Shown here one piece after another: positions 1 through 7,897 of a stretch of 64,000 bases of DNA. Below the pieces are notes generated by a model. It had not been told where the DNA came from. It saw only the letters and a list, made by a program, of their open reading frames with translations, and did not search any database. The stretch is from Bin80 sp965209015 (GTDB taxonomy: Bacteria; Bacteroidota; Rhodothermia; Rhodothermales; Bin80), in assembly GCA_965209015.1 (NCBI GenBank), contig OZ242367.1, positions 1,612,001 to 1,676,000 on the forward strand, read 5' to 3'. How positions within the stretch are numbered: position 1 is the stretch's first letter; the number at the start of each line of letters is the position of its first letter. The position numbers and the translations under genes are program-made.

Positions 1-535
1 CTTCATTGGTTGCATCTTTGAGCGTCTGACTTCCGCTGGTTGCTGGTCGAACTTCGGCCCCCAGAAGTTGCATCCGGGCTACATTCAATGCTTGGCGTTT
101 CATGTCCTCGGCTCCCATGTATACAACACACTGTAGCCCGAATCGGGCAGCTACCGTGGCCGTAGCGACTCCGTGTTGGCCTGCACCAGTTTCGGCAATG
201 ATCCGCGTCTTGCCCATCTGACGAGCAAGTAAGATCTGGCCAATGGTGTTATTAATTTTATGTGCGCCTGTGTGACACAAATCTTCACGTTTCAAGAAGA
301 TCTGTCCTTTCCCTAAGGCCGTGCTTAATCGGTCTGCAAAGGTCAAAGCAGTCGGACGGCCGACATATGTTCTGAGTAAGTTCAGATACTGGTCACGAAA
401 CTTCTGATCGGACCAAGATTCCTCAAAAGCTGACTGAACTGCATCTAACTCTGGGATCAGAATCTCGGGAACGAATGTACCTCCGTAAGGTCCAAAGTGT
501 CCATTTATATCTGGTGCGTTATAGCTCAGGGACAT
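1..535 (-). CDS. trpB: Tryptophan synthase beta chain, 3' end outside window
   Basis: TrpB joins indole, channelled from TrpA, to L-serine by PLP chemistry to make L-tryptophan in the cytoplasm. About 178 N-terminal residues are present and the gene runs off the left edge. The reading starts MSLSYNAPDINGHFGPYGG, the usual TrpB opening, and contains HTGAHKINNT, where Lys93 is the PLP-binding lysine, followed by GAGQHGVATA. The ATG at 535 lies 17 bases inside the end of trpF, so the two are probably translationally coupled. It is the last visible gene of the operon; trpA may follow outside the window. The identity is firm. Confidence 0.95.
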   Translation of the reverse strand, partial: MSLSYNAPDINGHFGPYGGTFVPEILIPELDAVQSAFEESWSDQKFRDQYLNLLRTYVGRPTALTFADRLSTALGKGQIFLKREDLCHTGAHKINNTIGQILLARQMGKTRIIAETGAGQHGVATATVAARFGLQCVVYMGAEDMKRQALNVARMQLLGAEVRPATSGSQTLKDATNE

Positions 536-1160
536 CTGCTGCAATTGATTCAAAGAAGTTGGTCACTAAATCATAATTCTTGTTTCCAGGAGAGTGTTCA
601 AGCCCACTCGACAGATCAACCCCCCAAGGAGATACTATCTCAATAGCTTCTTTCACATTTTCTGGATCTAGGCCACCAGCCAAAATTATGGGATAGCTCT
701 TGGCCAAGTCCTTACAAATTCTCCAATCAAAACATGTACCAGTTCCACCTGATAACTCGGGATGCCAAGTATCTAAGAGAAAAGCCGTGACGTCATCTTT
801 ATAAGCAGAAAGTAGGCGAGATAGTTTTTGAACTGTATCACCGGGGCGGACTGACACCGCTTTAATTACTGGTCGCACTATTCGCCTGCAATAAGCAGGG
901 GACTCATCACCGTGCAATTGGATCACATCAAAACCAGCGATATCACAACTCTGGTTGACGGTTGCAGCATCTGTATTTACGAAAACACCAACGGTCTGAG
1001 GGCCGTAGAGCCAGTCGTTGATCTGTCTGACGTTCTCTGGTGCGATGTATCGTGGGCTGGGTGGATACTGTATAAATCCAAGATAATCTGCACCTGCGCC
1101 GGCACAAAATCGTGCATCAGGTAAATTAGTGAGTCCACATATTTTTACTTTGAAAGACAT
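519..1160 (-). CDS. trpF: Phosphoribosylanthranilate isomerase
   Basis: TrpF converts N-(5-phosphoribosyl)anthranilate to CdRP, the third pathway step, in a soluble TIM-barrel enzyme. The 213-residue product has the diagnostic N-terminal KICGLT with the catalytic cysteine, a central QLHGDE motif, and the phosphate-binding ILAGGLDPENV and GVDLSSGLE segments near the C-terminus. Its length matches monofunctional TrpF, so it is not fused to TrpC as in E. coli. It overlaps trpC by 16 bases and trpB by 17. It is certainly part of the minus-strand trp operon. Confidence 0.96.
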   Translation of the reverse strand: MSFKVKICGLTNLPDARFCAGAGADYLGFIQYPPSPRYIAPENVRQINDWLYGPQTVGVFVNTDAATVNQSCDIAGFDVIQLHGDESPAYCRRIVRPVIKAVSVRPGDTVQKLSRLLSAYKDDVTAFLLDTWHPELSGGTGTCFDWRICKDLAKSYPIILAGGLDPENVKEAIEIVSPWGVDLSSGLEHSPGNKNYDLVTNFFESIAADVPEL

Positions 1161-1966
1161 TGGTCCATGCTGGTTCGTAGAAGTGAATCTATTTCCTCGC
1201 GGAGCAATTGTAGGGCTATTCCTGGTTCATCCGAACGCATAAATGTTTCTCCGATCAATACTGCATCTATATTGTGCTGATACAGGTAGGCGATATCTTT
1301 TGGTGACCGCAGTCCGCTCTCAGATACTTTAATGAGGGACGGTTCTACCAGTTCAAATACGCGGAGAGAATGTTCAATATCTACTTCAAAAGTATGAAGG
1401 TTTCTGTTATTCACGCCAAGGATGGAAACCTGATCAAACTCAATTTTATCCAGTTCCATTGGATCATAGACCTCAACTAGACAATCCAAGTTCAACTCTT
1501 CGGCAAGGTGAAGTAAGTCACGAAGTTGCGGTTTATCTAAGATAGCTGCTATAAGGAGTACTGCGTCTGCTCCATGAGCTCTGGCTTCGTAAAGCTGATA
1601 AGGATCAACAATGAAATCTTTCCTCAAAATAGGGAGATGGGTATGCGTCGCTACAGTTCTAAGGTCGGAAAGGGATCCACCAAAGTGGTCCGGTTCGGTG
1701 AGGACACTGATTGCATTGGATGAAGCATTTGAATAACTCCTGGTCAATGAACGTACATCAAATGGTTGCCTGAGTAGGCCCTTTGAGGGGGAGCGTTGTT
1801 TGATTTCCGCGATAATTCCAAGCTCTGGTGCGTTCAGTGCCGCCAGAAAATCCTTGGGGGGTGGTATGGTATCAATAATTTTTTCCAGATCACCGAGCGG
1901 AACGGTGTGCTTACGTACACGCAGGTTTGCTCGAACATCTGTTACGATCCGGTCAAGCACCGTCAT
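1145..1966 (-). CDS. trpC: Indole-3-glycerol phosphate synthase
   Basis: TrpC closes the indole ring by decarboxylating CdRP to indole-3-glycerol phosphate. The 273-residue TIM barrel shows the family signature IAEIKQRSPSKG (catalytic Lys in EIK and SPSKG), then LRKDFIVDPYQ, GADAVLLI, LVEVYD, GVNNRNL and VSESGL in the expected order. Its length fits a monofunctional enzyme. The start ATG shares an ATGA overlap with the trpD stop at 1963-1966, a standard reinitiation arrangement. Confidence 0.96.
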   Translation of the reverse strand: MTVLDRIVTDVRANLRVRKHTVPLGDLEKIIDTIPPPKDFLAALNAPELGIIAEIKQRSPSKGLLRQPFDVRSLTRSYSNASSNAISVLTEPDHFGGSLSDLRTVATHTHLPILRKDFIVDPYQLYEARAHGADAVLLIAAILDKPQLRDLLHLAEELNLDCLVEVYDPMELDKIEFDQVSILGVNNRNLHTFEVDIEHSLRVFELVEPSLIKVSESGLRSPKDIAYLYQHNIDAVLIGETFMRSDEPGIALQLLREEIDSLLRTSMDQCLSK

Positions 1967-2976
1967 GGGCGATTACTATATTCGCATAGCATTTCAAGGC
2001 GTTCAAGGGCTGCCCCCGAATCAATGCTCTCTTGTGCGATCTTGATGCAGTCAGTATCTGGATAGCGATCAGATACCCATAAGCCCAATGCACTATTGAG
2101 CACCACTATGTCCCGACAGGGTCCTTTTTCTCCCTTCAGGACCGAGCGAATGATGGCCGCATTTTCATGTGCATCTCCCCCCGCAATATGTGCAAGATCT
2201 GATTTTTTGATGCCATAGGATTCGGGTTCAATCTGATACTTCCGTGGTTTTTGATCTCCCTCAAGATACTCAATCACTTGTGTCGGGGCCGCAATGGAAG
2301 CCTCATCAAGGCCGTCCGTGGAATACAGGGTCAGAAAATGTTTGGCCCCCAGATTTTGCAGGACTGCAGCGATCATTTCGGCGGTCTCATAGTCAAAGGC
2401 TCCAATCACTTGTCGCCTGACACTTGCGGGGTTGCACAAAGGTCCTAAGATATTGAAAGCTGTCCGAGCGCGTAATGTCGTCCGAACCGGCATTACATGC
2501 CGCATAGCGGGGTGGTAGTGACGGGCGAAAATAAATCCAATTCCTATTTTATCAAGGCAATCGGCGACCTTATCGGCTCCGAGGTCAACATTTACGCCGA
2601 GAGCTCTAAGCACATCAGCGCTCCCCGATTTAGAGGATATACTTTGGTTTCCGTGCTTTGCAACGGTGATGCCAGCTCCGGCACAGACCAATGCTGCTGC
2701 TGTTGATATATTAAATGTATTGCTACCATCTCCACCGGTCCCACATACGTCAATTGCATCTTGGTCATCACAGCGAACAGATACGAAGTAAGACCGCATG
2801 ACTTGAACAAAGGCAGTCAATTCCTCAATGGTTTCCCCACGGGACCGCATCCCCATGAGCAGACCACTAATCTGAATCGGATCCACTTTCCCCTGCATGA
2901 TAAGATGCATGGCATCTGCCGCCTGATCTCTGGTGAGAATATCCCCTTGAGCCAGAATTTGCAGGTAGTTGGTCAT
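1963..2976 (-). CDS. trpD: Anthranilate phosphoribosyltransferase
   Basis: TrpD transfers phosphoribose from PRPP to anthranilate. The product carries the PRPP-binding glycine motif DVCGTGGDGSNTFNIST, then KHGNQSISSKSGSAD and the later RTTLRARTAFNILGPLCNPA region. I choose the ATG at 2976 (337 residues, MTNYLQILAQGD) because it forms an ATGA overlap with the trpG stop at 2973-2975. A longer in-frame reading begins at 3003 but would add a non-conserved nine-residue extension inside trpG. Confidence 0.95.
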   Translation of the reverse strand: MTNYLQILAQGDILTRDQAADAMHLIMQGKVDPIQISGLLMGMRSRGETIEELTAFVQVMRSYFVSVRCDDQDAIDVCGTGGDGSNTFNISTAAALVCAGAGITVAKHGNQSISSKSGSADVLRALGVNVDLGADKVADCLDKIGIGFIFARHYHPAMRHVMPVRTTLRARTAFNILGPLCNPASVRRQVIGAFDYETAEMIAAVLQNLGAKHFLTLYSTDGLDEASIAAPTQVIEYLEGDQKPRKYQIEPESYGIKKSDLAHIAGGDAHENAAIIRSVLKGEKGPCRDIVVLNSALGLWVSDRYPDTDCIKIAQESIDSGAALERLEMLCEYSNRP

Positions 2977-3551
2977 GATTGAATCCCCAAGCGTTTCAGC
3001 CAATTTATGATCAGTTGAGGGCCATCCCGGGTCATAATACTTTCTGGATGGAATTGTACCCCCTCAACAGGATGGGAAGTATGTTGAACTCCCATGATCA
3101 CTCCATCAACTGTTGTTGCGGTCACCTCAAGACAATCAGGAATGGATTCTGGGTTTAATACCAACGAATGATAGCGGGTAGCTTCAAATAGATCGGGAAC
3201 GTCCTGAAACAACTGCTGACCGGTATGATGAACCATACTGGTTTTTCCGTGCATAAGGGTAGGGGCATGGGTCACTTCTGCTCCATACACTTCTCCAATC
3301 ACTTGGTGTCCGAGACAAATTCCCAGAATCGGGATCCGGCTACCCAATTCTTCTACCACTGAATTACAGACGCCCGCATCCTTGGGACGTCCGGGCCCGG
3401 GAGAAATCACGATTCCATGAGGCTTGATTGCGGCAATTTGTTCGGGAGAGAGTGTATCATTACGCTCCACACGGATGGACGGTGTTGAACAACCAATCAA
3501 CTGAGCTAGATTGTAGGTGAAGGAATCGTAATTGTCAAGAATAAATATCAA
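2973..3551 (-). CDS. trpG: Anthranilate synthase glutamine amidotransferase subunit
   Basis: TrpG hydrolyses glutamine and passes ammonia to TrpE for anthranilate synthesis. The class I amidotransferase features are all visible: FILDNYDSFTYNL at the N-terminus, VISPGPGRP, the nucleophile in LGICLGHQ (Cys79), and the His/Glu pair in GVQFHPES. The likely start is a TTG at 3551, giving 192 residues. It forms a TTGA overlap with the trpS stop, and the conserved protein begins exactly there. A longer ATG reading from 3602 adds an unconserved leader inside trpS. With separate trpE and trpG, the enzyme is a two-subunit complex. Confidence 0.94.
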   Translation of the reverse strand: MIFILDNYDSFTYNLAQLIGCSTPSIRVERNDTLSPEQIAAIKPHGIVISPGPGRPKDAGVCNSVVEELGSRIPILGICLGHQVIGEVYGAEVTHAPTLMHGKTSMVHHTGQQLFQDVPDLFEATRYHSLVLNPESIPDCLEVTATTVDGVIMGVQHTSHPVEGVQFHPESIMTRDGPQLIINWLKRLGIQS

Positions 3552-4564
3552 ACCTTGTAGGTAGTTATGAGGCCTGTGATTTCTCGAACCTTTTCCATAC
3601 AACTCTCAGCCCGTTCGCGTGCGTTGATACCACCCTGATATAATACGTCCTGAATGTAATCTGGATCTTTGAGCAATTCTCTTCTTTTTTCGCGAGCCTC
3701 TGCAAAATAATCTGTCACAAGTTCAATAAGCACTTTCTTCGCCTGTCCATACCCATATCCTCCGCGTTGATACGCTTCTCTGATTTCTGATTGTTGTTCT
3801 TCTGATGCAAACAATCGAATTAGAGCAAATACATTATCCTGATCTGGATCTTTGGGATCTTGAAGCGGGGTTGAATCGGTTACAATGCGCATGATACGAT
3901 CTTTCAGCTGTTTCCCCTCATCAAAAATACCAATTGTGTTTGCATAGCTTTTGGACATTTTGCGTCCATCAATTCCAGGAACGATTGCAACATCTTTCAT
4001 GATGTGGGCATCGGGGAGTGGAAATAGAGGACGGTCGGGGGACCAGATATGATTGAATCGCTGTGCTGTATCTCGCGCGATCTCAATATGCTGTTTTTGG
4101 TCAGCACCCACAGGAACTAAGGTCCCCCCATAGATAAGAATATCCGAAGCTTGTAAAATCGGATAATTGAGTAAGCCACAGTTAGCTGACAGCCCCTGAG
4201 CCACTTTGTCCTTGTAGGAGGTGGCCTTCTCTAATTGCGAAGCGGGGGTAAGACAGAAGAAAATCCATGTCAGTTCATTCAGATGCGGAACATCACTCTG
4301 TACAAATAAATTGCCTTTTGATGGATCAAAACCAAGTGCGAGGTAGGTGATGGCAGCATCGAGGGTGTAGGCCCTCAGTAAATCAGCATCACGCACCGAT
4401 GTCATCGCATGGTAATTGACAATAAAGTAATACGATGGATGATTTTTGTGGAGAGCTATATGTTGCCTCATTGCACCAAAGTAATTTCCGAGATGCAATG
4501 TGCCGGAAGATTGAATTCCAGATACCACAACCGTTTGATCAGATGTAAAGGGATACTCAGCCAT
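3548..4564 (-). CDS. trpS: Tryptophanyl-tRNA synthetase
   Basis: TrpS is a class I aminoacyl-tRNA synthetase that charges tRNA-Trp. The product (338 residues from the ATG at 4564) has SGTLHLGNYFGA, the HIGH-like ATP motif, VGADQKQHIEIARD, and the KMSKS loop as GRKMSKSYANT. These are normal for bacterial TrpRS in length and order. The ATG overlaps the last base of the upstream orf161 stop (TGATG). A synthetase using tryptophan sits in the middle of the tryptophan biosynthetic operon, so charging and synthesis capacity would be co-expressed. This linkage is inference from position. Confidence 0.96.
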   Translation of the reverse strand: MAEYPFTSDQTVVVSGIQSSGTLHLGNYFGAMRQHIALHKNHPSYYFIVNYHAMTSVRDADLLRAYTLDAAITYLALGFDPSKGNLFVQSDVPHLNELTWIFFCLTPASQLEKATSYKDKVAQGLSANCGLLNYPILQASDILIYGGTLVPVGADQKQHIEIARDTAQRFNHIWSPDRPLFPLPDAHIMKDVAIVPGIDGRKMSKSYANTIGIFDEGKQLKDRIMRIVTDSTPLQDPKDPDQDNVFALIRLFASEEQQSEIREAYQRGGYGYGQAKKVLIELVTDYFAEAREKRRELLKDPDYIQDVLYQGGINARERAESCMEKVREITGLITTYKV

Positions 4565-5049
4565 CAAGAAATAGGTGTACCAGCTAAGGTGCGTCGTTCA
4601 CTCATTCGGATAAAAGAGAGCCTTGAATCGCTACTCTTGTGGAGACGTGTAAGTACAGCCTCAGTGCGAAGTTGGTGCTCAATAGGTTGTTCTGCATCTA
4701 GTAGCTCACGAAATGCCGCCTCACGTCTCCTTAAACTTAAAAGGGCATTTTCACCAGTCAGCTTAAATAATTCGGCTTCCAGTGAAGTGCCATTGAATGC
4801 TGTTTCGCCACAGCTGAAGACTAGTTCTTTGAGTTTTCCAATATCAAGCCGTAATGTTCTAAGAATAGATTCAAGTTCCTGCCGATTTGGTTCAGATTTC
4901 AAGTGAGATAAGAAGTTGGAGTATCCATGCTTCAGTTTCACACTTTCTTCAATCAATAGATTCAACCTTTGTGCAGTTTCTTTGCGACTGATTGTCTTTC
5001 CTGCCCAGCCCTTCCGAAGCAGAGCTGATTTTATTTCCTTAAGGGTCAT
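4564..5049 (-). CDS. Unrecognised helical protein in the trp operon (orf161)
   Basis: I do not recognise this 161-residue protein. It has no signal peptide or membrane segment and looks almost wholly alpha-helical and charged. A basic N-terminus (KSALLRKGWAGKTISRKET) is followed by long Leu/Glu/Lys/Arg-rich stretches such as ELESILRTLRLDIGKLKEL, which could form a helical bundle or coiled coil. It has two Trp/Cys residues at most (one W, one C). It lies 33 bases after trpE and its stop overlaps the trpS start, so it is cotranscribed and probably coupled. A role linked to tryptophan metabolism or TrpRS is suggested only by position. An unrelated passenger gene is the alternative. Confidence 0.75.
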   Translation of the reverse strand: MTLKEIKSALLRKGWAGKTISRKETAQRLNLLIEESVKLKHGYSNFLSHLKSEPNRQELESILRTLRLDIGKLKELVFSCGETAFNGTSLEAELFKLTGENALLSLRRREAAFRELLDAEQPIEHQLRTEAVLTRLHKSSDSRLSFIRMSERRTLAGTPIS

Positions 5050-5082
5050 GAAATCGGAGTAGGTTATGTGAAATATCGTAAG

Positions 5083-6612
5083 CTAATGGAGACCTTGTGA
5101 GGCAATGAGCAATGCTTGCCAGAGCGCTTGGGCCTTATTTTTTGTCTCTTCATATTCAAGAGCAGGGTCGCTATCTGCTACGATCCCTGCGCCTGCCTGA
5201 ATAAAGATTTGACCATCTAAAACGATCATCGTTCGAATGGCAATACACAAATCCATGTTCCCTGAAAAATCAATATACCCGACTGCACCGGCGTAGATAC
5301 CTCGGCGTGTTGGTTCAAGCTCATCAATGATCTCCATTGCCCGGACTTTTGGAGCGCCGCTCACAGTACCGGCTGGAAAGCAGGCCCGGAGAACATCCAT
5401 AGCAGACACATCTTCACGTAACTGACCTGAAACTGCGCTCACGATATGCATGACATGAGAATATCGTTCAATGTAGGCGAATCGATCAACAGCTACGGAG
5501 CCGAGTTGACTAATTCGTCCGAGATCATTTCTTCCCAGATCAACTAACATTAGGTGCTCGGCCCGCTCTTTTGAGTCGGATAGTAAATCCTGTGCAAGCA
5601 ATTCATCCTCCTCTATCGTTTTCCCCCGAGGTCGGGTTCCTGCAATGGGAAGGAGTTCCGCATGCCCTCCCTCAACACGCACAAGAACTTCGGGCGAACT
5701 ACCAATAAGGGAAACCTCGCCTAAATCAAGGTAGAAAAGATAGGGAGAGGGATTGACTTGGCGAAGAGCTCTGTACAGATTGAACGGATCTCCATGGAAA
5801 GAAAGCGAAAATCGTTGAGAGAGAACAACTTGAAAAATATCCCCTTCATAGATACTCTGCTTTGCCTGGCTGACTACAGCTTCAAAATCGTCACGCTCAA
5901 AATTTGATTTAAAGCTGTCGGATCCAAGGCGCACTGGATCAGGGCTTTCAATCGGAGACCGGAGATTGTTTTCAAGATTATCCAATCGCTCTGTCGCTTG
6001 TGTGTATGCTTGATCTAGATTTGAGTCCGGCGTAATAAATACACTGGCAATCAGCACAATCTGATGCTTTACGCGGTCAAAGGCGGCTAGGGTATCATAA
6101 AAACACCAAATTGCATCAGGAAGATGAAGGTCATCTGTCGGTGGGTTAGGTAAACGTTCTATGAGTCGCACGTTGTCATATCCCATATATCCCACTCCTC
6201 CGCACCGGAATCTTGGTAATCCAGGTAACTCTACTTCAACAAACTCTTCCATTGAGTTATGAAGGACATCAAATATATCGGTATCAGATTTAGTTTTAAT
6301 TTCGCCGGTTCGCGTGTACTCAATGGTGACTTCACGTCCATTCGCTCGTACAATTTGATAGGGATTGTGTCCGAGAAAGGAGTAACGCGCCATATTCTCG
6401 CCTCCCTCTACACTTTCAAGAAGGAATGCACGATGATTTTTATGTTTTCTGAGTGCTAACAGAGCACCTACGGGTGTCAGCAAATCGGCACTTAAACGTC
6501 GGTTAGTGGGAACAACAAAGTGTTGCGCCCCTTTCGCTCGTTCTTGATTAACGACTAAATGGAATTCTTGACGCGTCATACTGAACTTATACGCATGATC
6601 AAACAATTCCAT
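5083..6612 (-). CDS. trpE: Anthranilate synthase component I
   Basis: TrpE makes anthranilate from chorismate with ammonia delivered by TrpG, the committed step of tryptophan synthesis. The 509-residue product contains LLESVEGGENMARYSFLG near the N-terminus, the region around LLPIAGTRPRGK, DLGRNDLGRI, and the chorismate-site motif CFPAGTVSGAPKVRAMEII. The C-terminal QAGAGIVADSDP also fits. It is first in the operon. The start at 6612 gives MELFDHAYKF; an internal ATG at 6579 (MTRQEFHLVV) is an equally plausible start. No leader peptide with clustered Trp codons was seen in the short upstream gap. Confidence 0.96.
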   Translation of the reverse strand: MELFDHAYKFSMTRQEFHLVVNQERAKGAQHFVVPTNRRLSADLLTPVGALLALRKHKNHRAFLLESVEGGENMARYSFLGHNPYQIVRANGREVTIEYTRTGEIKTKSDTDIFDVLHNSMEEFVEVELPGLPRFRCGGVGYMGYDNVRLIERLPNPPTDDLHLPDAIWCFYDTLAAFDRVKHQIVLIASVFITPDSNLDQAYTQATERLDNLENNLRSPIESPDPVRLGSDSFKSNFERDDFEAVVSQAKQSIYEGDIFQVVLSQRFSLSFHGDPFNLYRALRQVNPSPYLFYLDLGEVSLIGSSPEVLVRVEGGHAELLPIAGTRPRGKTIEEDELLAQDLLSDSKERAEHLMLVDLGRNDLGRISQLGSVAVDRFAYIERYSHVMHIVSAVSGQLREDVSAMDVLRACFPAGTVSGAPKVRAMEIIDELEPTRRGIYAGAVGYIDFSGNMDLCIAIRTMIVLDGQIFIQAGAGIVADSDPALEYEETKNKAQALWQALLIASQGLH

Positions 6613-6668
6613 ACCATCCTACTTGAGAAATTATTGATTCTCGGTGTAACAAATTCTTTGGTGGATTG

Positions 6669-6683
6669 ATGAATAGAATTCAT
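6669..6683. promoter_or_regulatory. Inverted repeat in the trpE / VKOR divergent intergenic region
   Basis: ATGAAT-AGA-ATTCAT is a perfect 6+3+6 inverted repeat in the 99-base gap between divergent trpE and the VKOR fusion gene. Both promoters must lie in this gap or inside a gene, so it could be an operator. A regulator is not identified and a 6-base arm can arise by chance in AT-rich DNA. Confidence 0.25.
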
Positions 6684-6711
6684 AAATTTGCGTAAATAAA
6701 AATCAGAAGAC

Positions 6712-7893
6712 ATGGCAAATCTCGTCTACCGGAAAACTATTGAACGATTTCTTTACGTACTTTCACTCGCAGGTGTCGGCTTGACAATCCATATTATACT
6801 TTGGTATGAAGTATCGAATCTTGGTAGTGGAGATCCATTCTGCGGGATTGACTCAAACTGTGCTGGTATCATTGCCAATGACCCTGCTCCCTTTGGAATT
6901 CCCAGTGCATGGTGGGGAGTTCTATTTTACGCTATCCTTGGAGTGGGGACTCTGCTGATTGCCCAAAATATTGATGGTTGGAAAAAAAAGCTAATGCTGG
7001 GACGGGCAATCCTTGTTGGTTTGGGCTGGTTGTATTCCCTTTTTCTTACAATCCTGCAGGTTGTTGCGATTGATGGATGGTGCCAACTCTGTATCTTTTC
7101 ATTCTCCATTGCGACATTAATTGCAATATTCACGTTCACGGGTTTATTCATGAGGTCTAGTCCGAACATCTCATCTCGTGCACCAACGAATAGGGGGCTC
7201 TTTCACGGTGCGGTCGCTATGCTTCTGCTTGTTTTTCTGGTTTGGGATATCGTAAATGTTTCTGGAACAGGAGATTCAGTTGAGCCAACTATGGCTGGCG
7301 AGGAGAACATTGATCCGGCAATGTGTACCTATGATCCCGAGTCGCCCCCCTTTGATAATGTGGATCTGCTCGTGACGGAATATGATCCCATTAAGGGTTC
7401 GGTAGATGCACCGATTCTGGTCTTAGAATTTCTGGATCCCAACTGTAATCATTGCAAGGCAGTTCATCCAAATATAAAAGCAGTTGCGGATGAATATTCA
7501 GACTTGGTTCGTGTAGTTTACAAACCGGTGCCGATCGTTGGGGGACCCACTCATTCACTTGATGAGATTACTGCCCTCTACTTCGCGAATGAACAGGGAA
7601 TGTTTGAAGAAATGCTTGATCTAATATTTCGGTATCAATCCCCTGCAACGGGATTGTCTATTGATCGTCTCGCTGAATTTGCAGATGATCTTGGCTTGGA
7701 TGAATCAGATTTTCGTAGGGCTTTGAGTGAGCGTAGATATTCGTCCATGACGGTGCAGACGCGACGAATTTTTGAGGGAATGGGATTCACGGGAGTACCC
7801 GTAATTATTGTCAATGATCGAGAGATCAGTAGCTCCAGTCGTAATATTGGATGTCTTCGGCACTTTGTTGAACAGGCCAAACTTCAATTATAG
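6712..7893 (+). CDS. VKOR-DsbA fusion, disulfide bond formation
   Basis: This is a vitamin K epoxide reductase-type quinone oxidoreductase joined to a thioredoxin-fold domain, which together would introduce disulfides into exported proteins. The N-terminal part (about 1-180) has five hydrophobic segments. The loop cysteines are Cys44 and Cys50 (DPFCGIDSNC), and the quinone-side CXXC is WCQLC (Cys124/Cys127). The C-terminal domain (about 215-393) has a DsbA/DsbG-like active site, DPNCNHCKAVHP (Cys245/Cys248), and the cis-proline region TGVPVIIVND. An additional Cys205 lies in the linker. It replaces the DsbA/DsbB pair. It ends 4 bases before transketolase, suggesting cotranscription. Confidence 0.9.
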   Translation: MANLVYRKTIERFLYVLSLAGVGLTIHIILWYEVSNLGSGDPFCGIDSNCAGIIANDPAPFGIPSAWWGVLFYAILGVGTLLIAQNIDGWKKKLMLGRAILVGLGWLYSLFLTILQVVAIDGWCQLCIFSFSIATLIAIFTFTGLFMRSSPNISSRAPTNRGLFHGAVAMLLLVFLVWDIVNVSGTGDSVEPTMAGEENIDPAMCTYDPESPPFDNVDLLVTEYDPIKGSVDAPILVLEFLDPNCNHCKAVHPNIKAVADEYSDLVRVVYKPVPIVGGPTHSLDEITALYFANEQGMFEEMLDLIFRYQSPATGLSIDRLAEFADDLGLDESDFRRALSERRYSSMTVQTRRIFEGMGFTGVPVIIVNDREISSSSRNIGCLRHFVEQAKLQL

Positions 7894-7897
7894 TTTA

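Noticed and set aside
4409..4906. 165-residue plus-strand reading across trpS and orf161
   Set aside because: It is antisense to trpS and orf161, is Ser/Arg-rich with no recognisable motif, and is a shadow.
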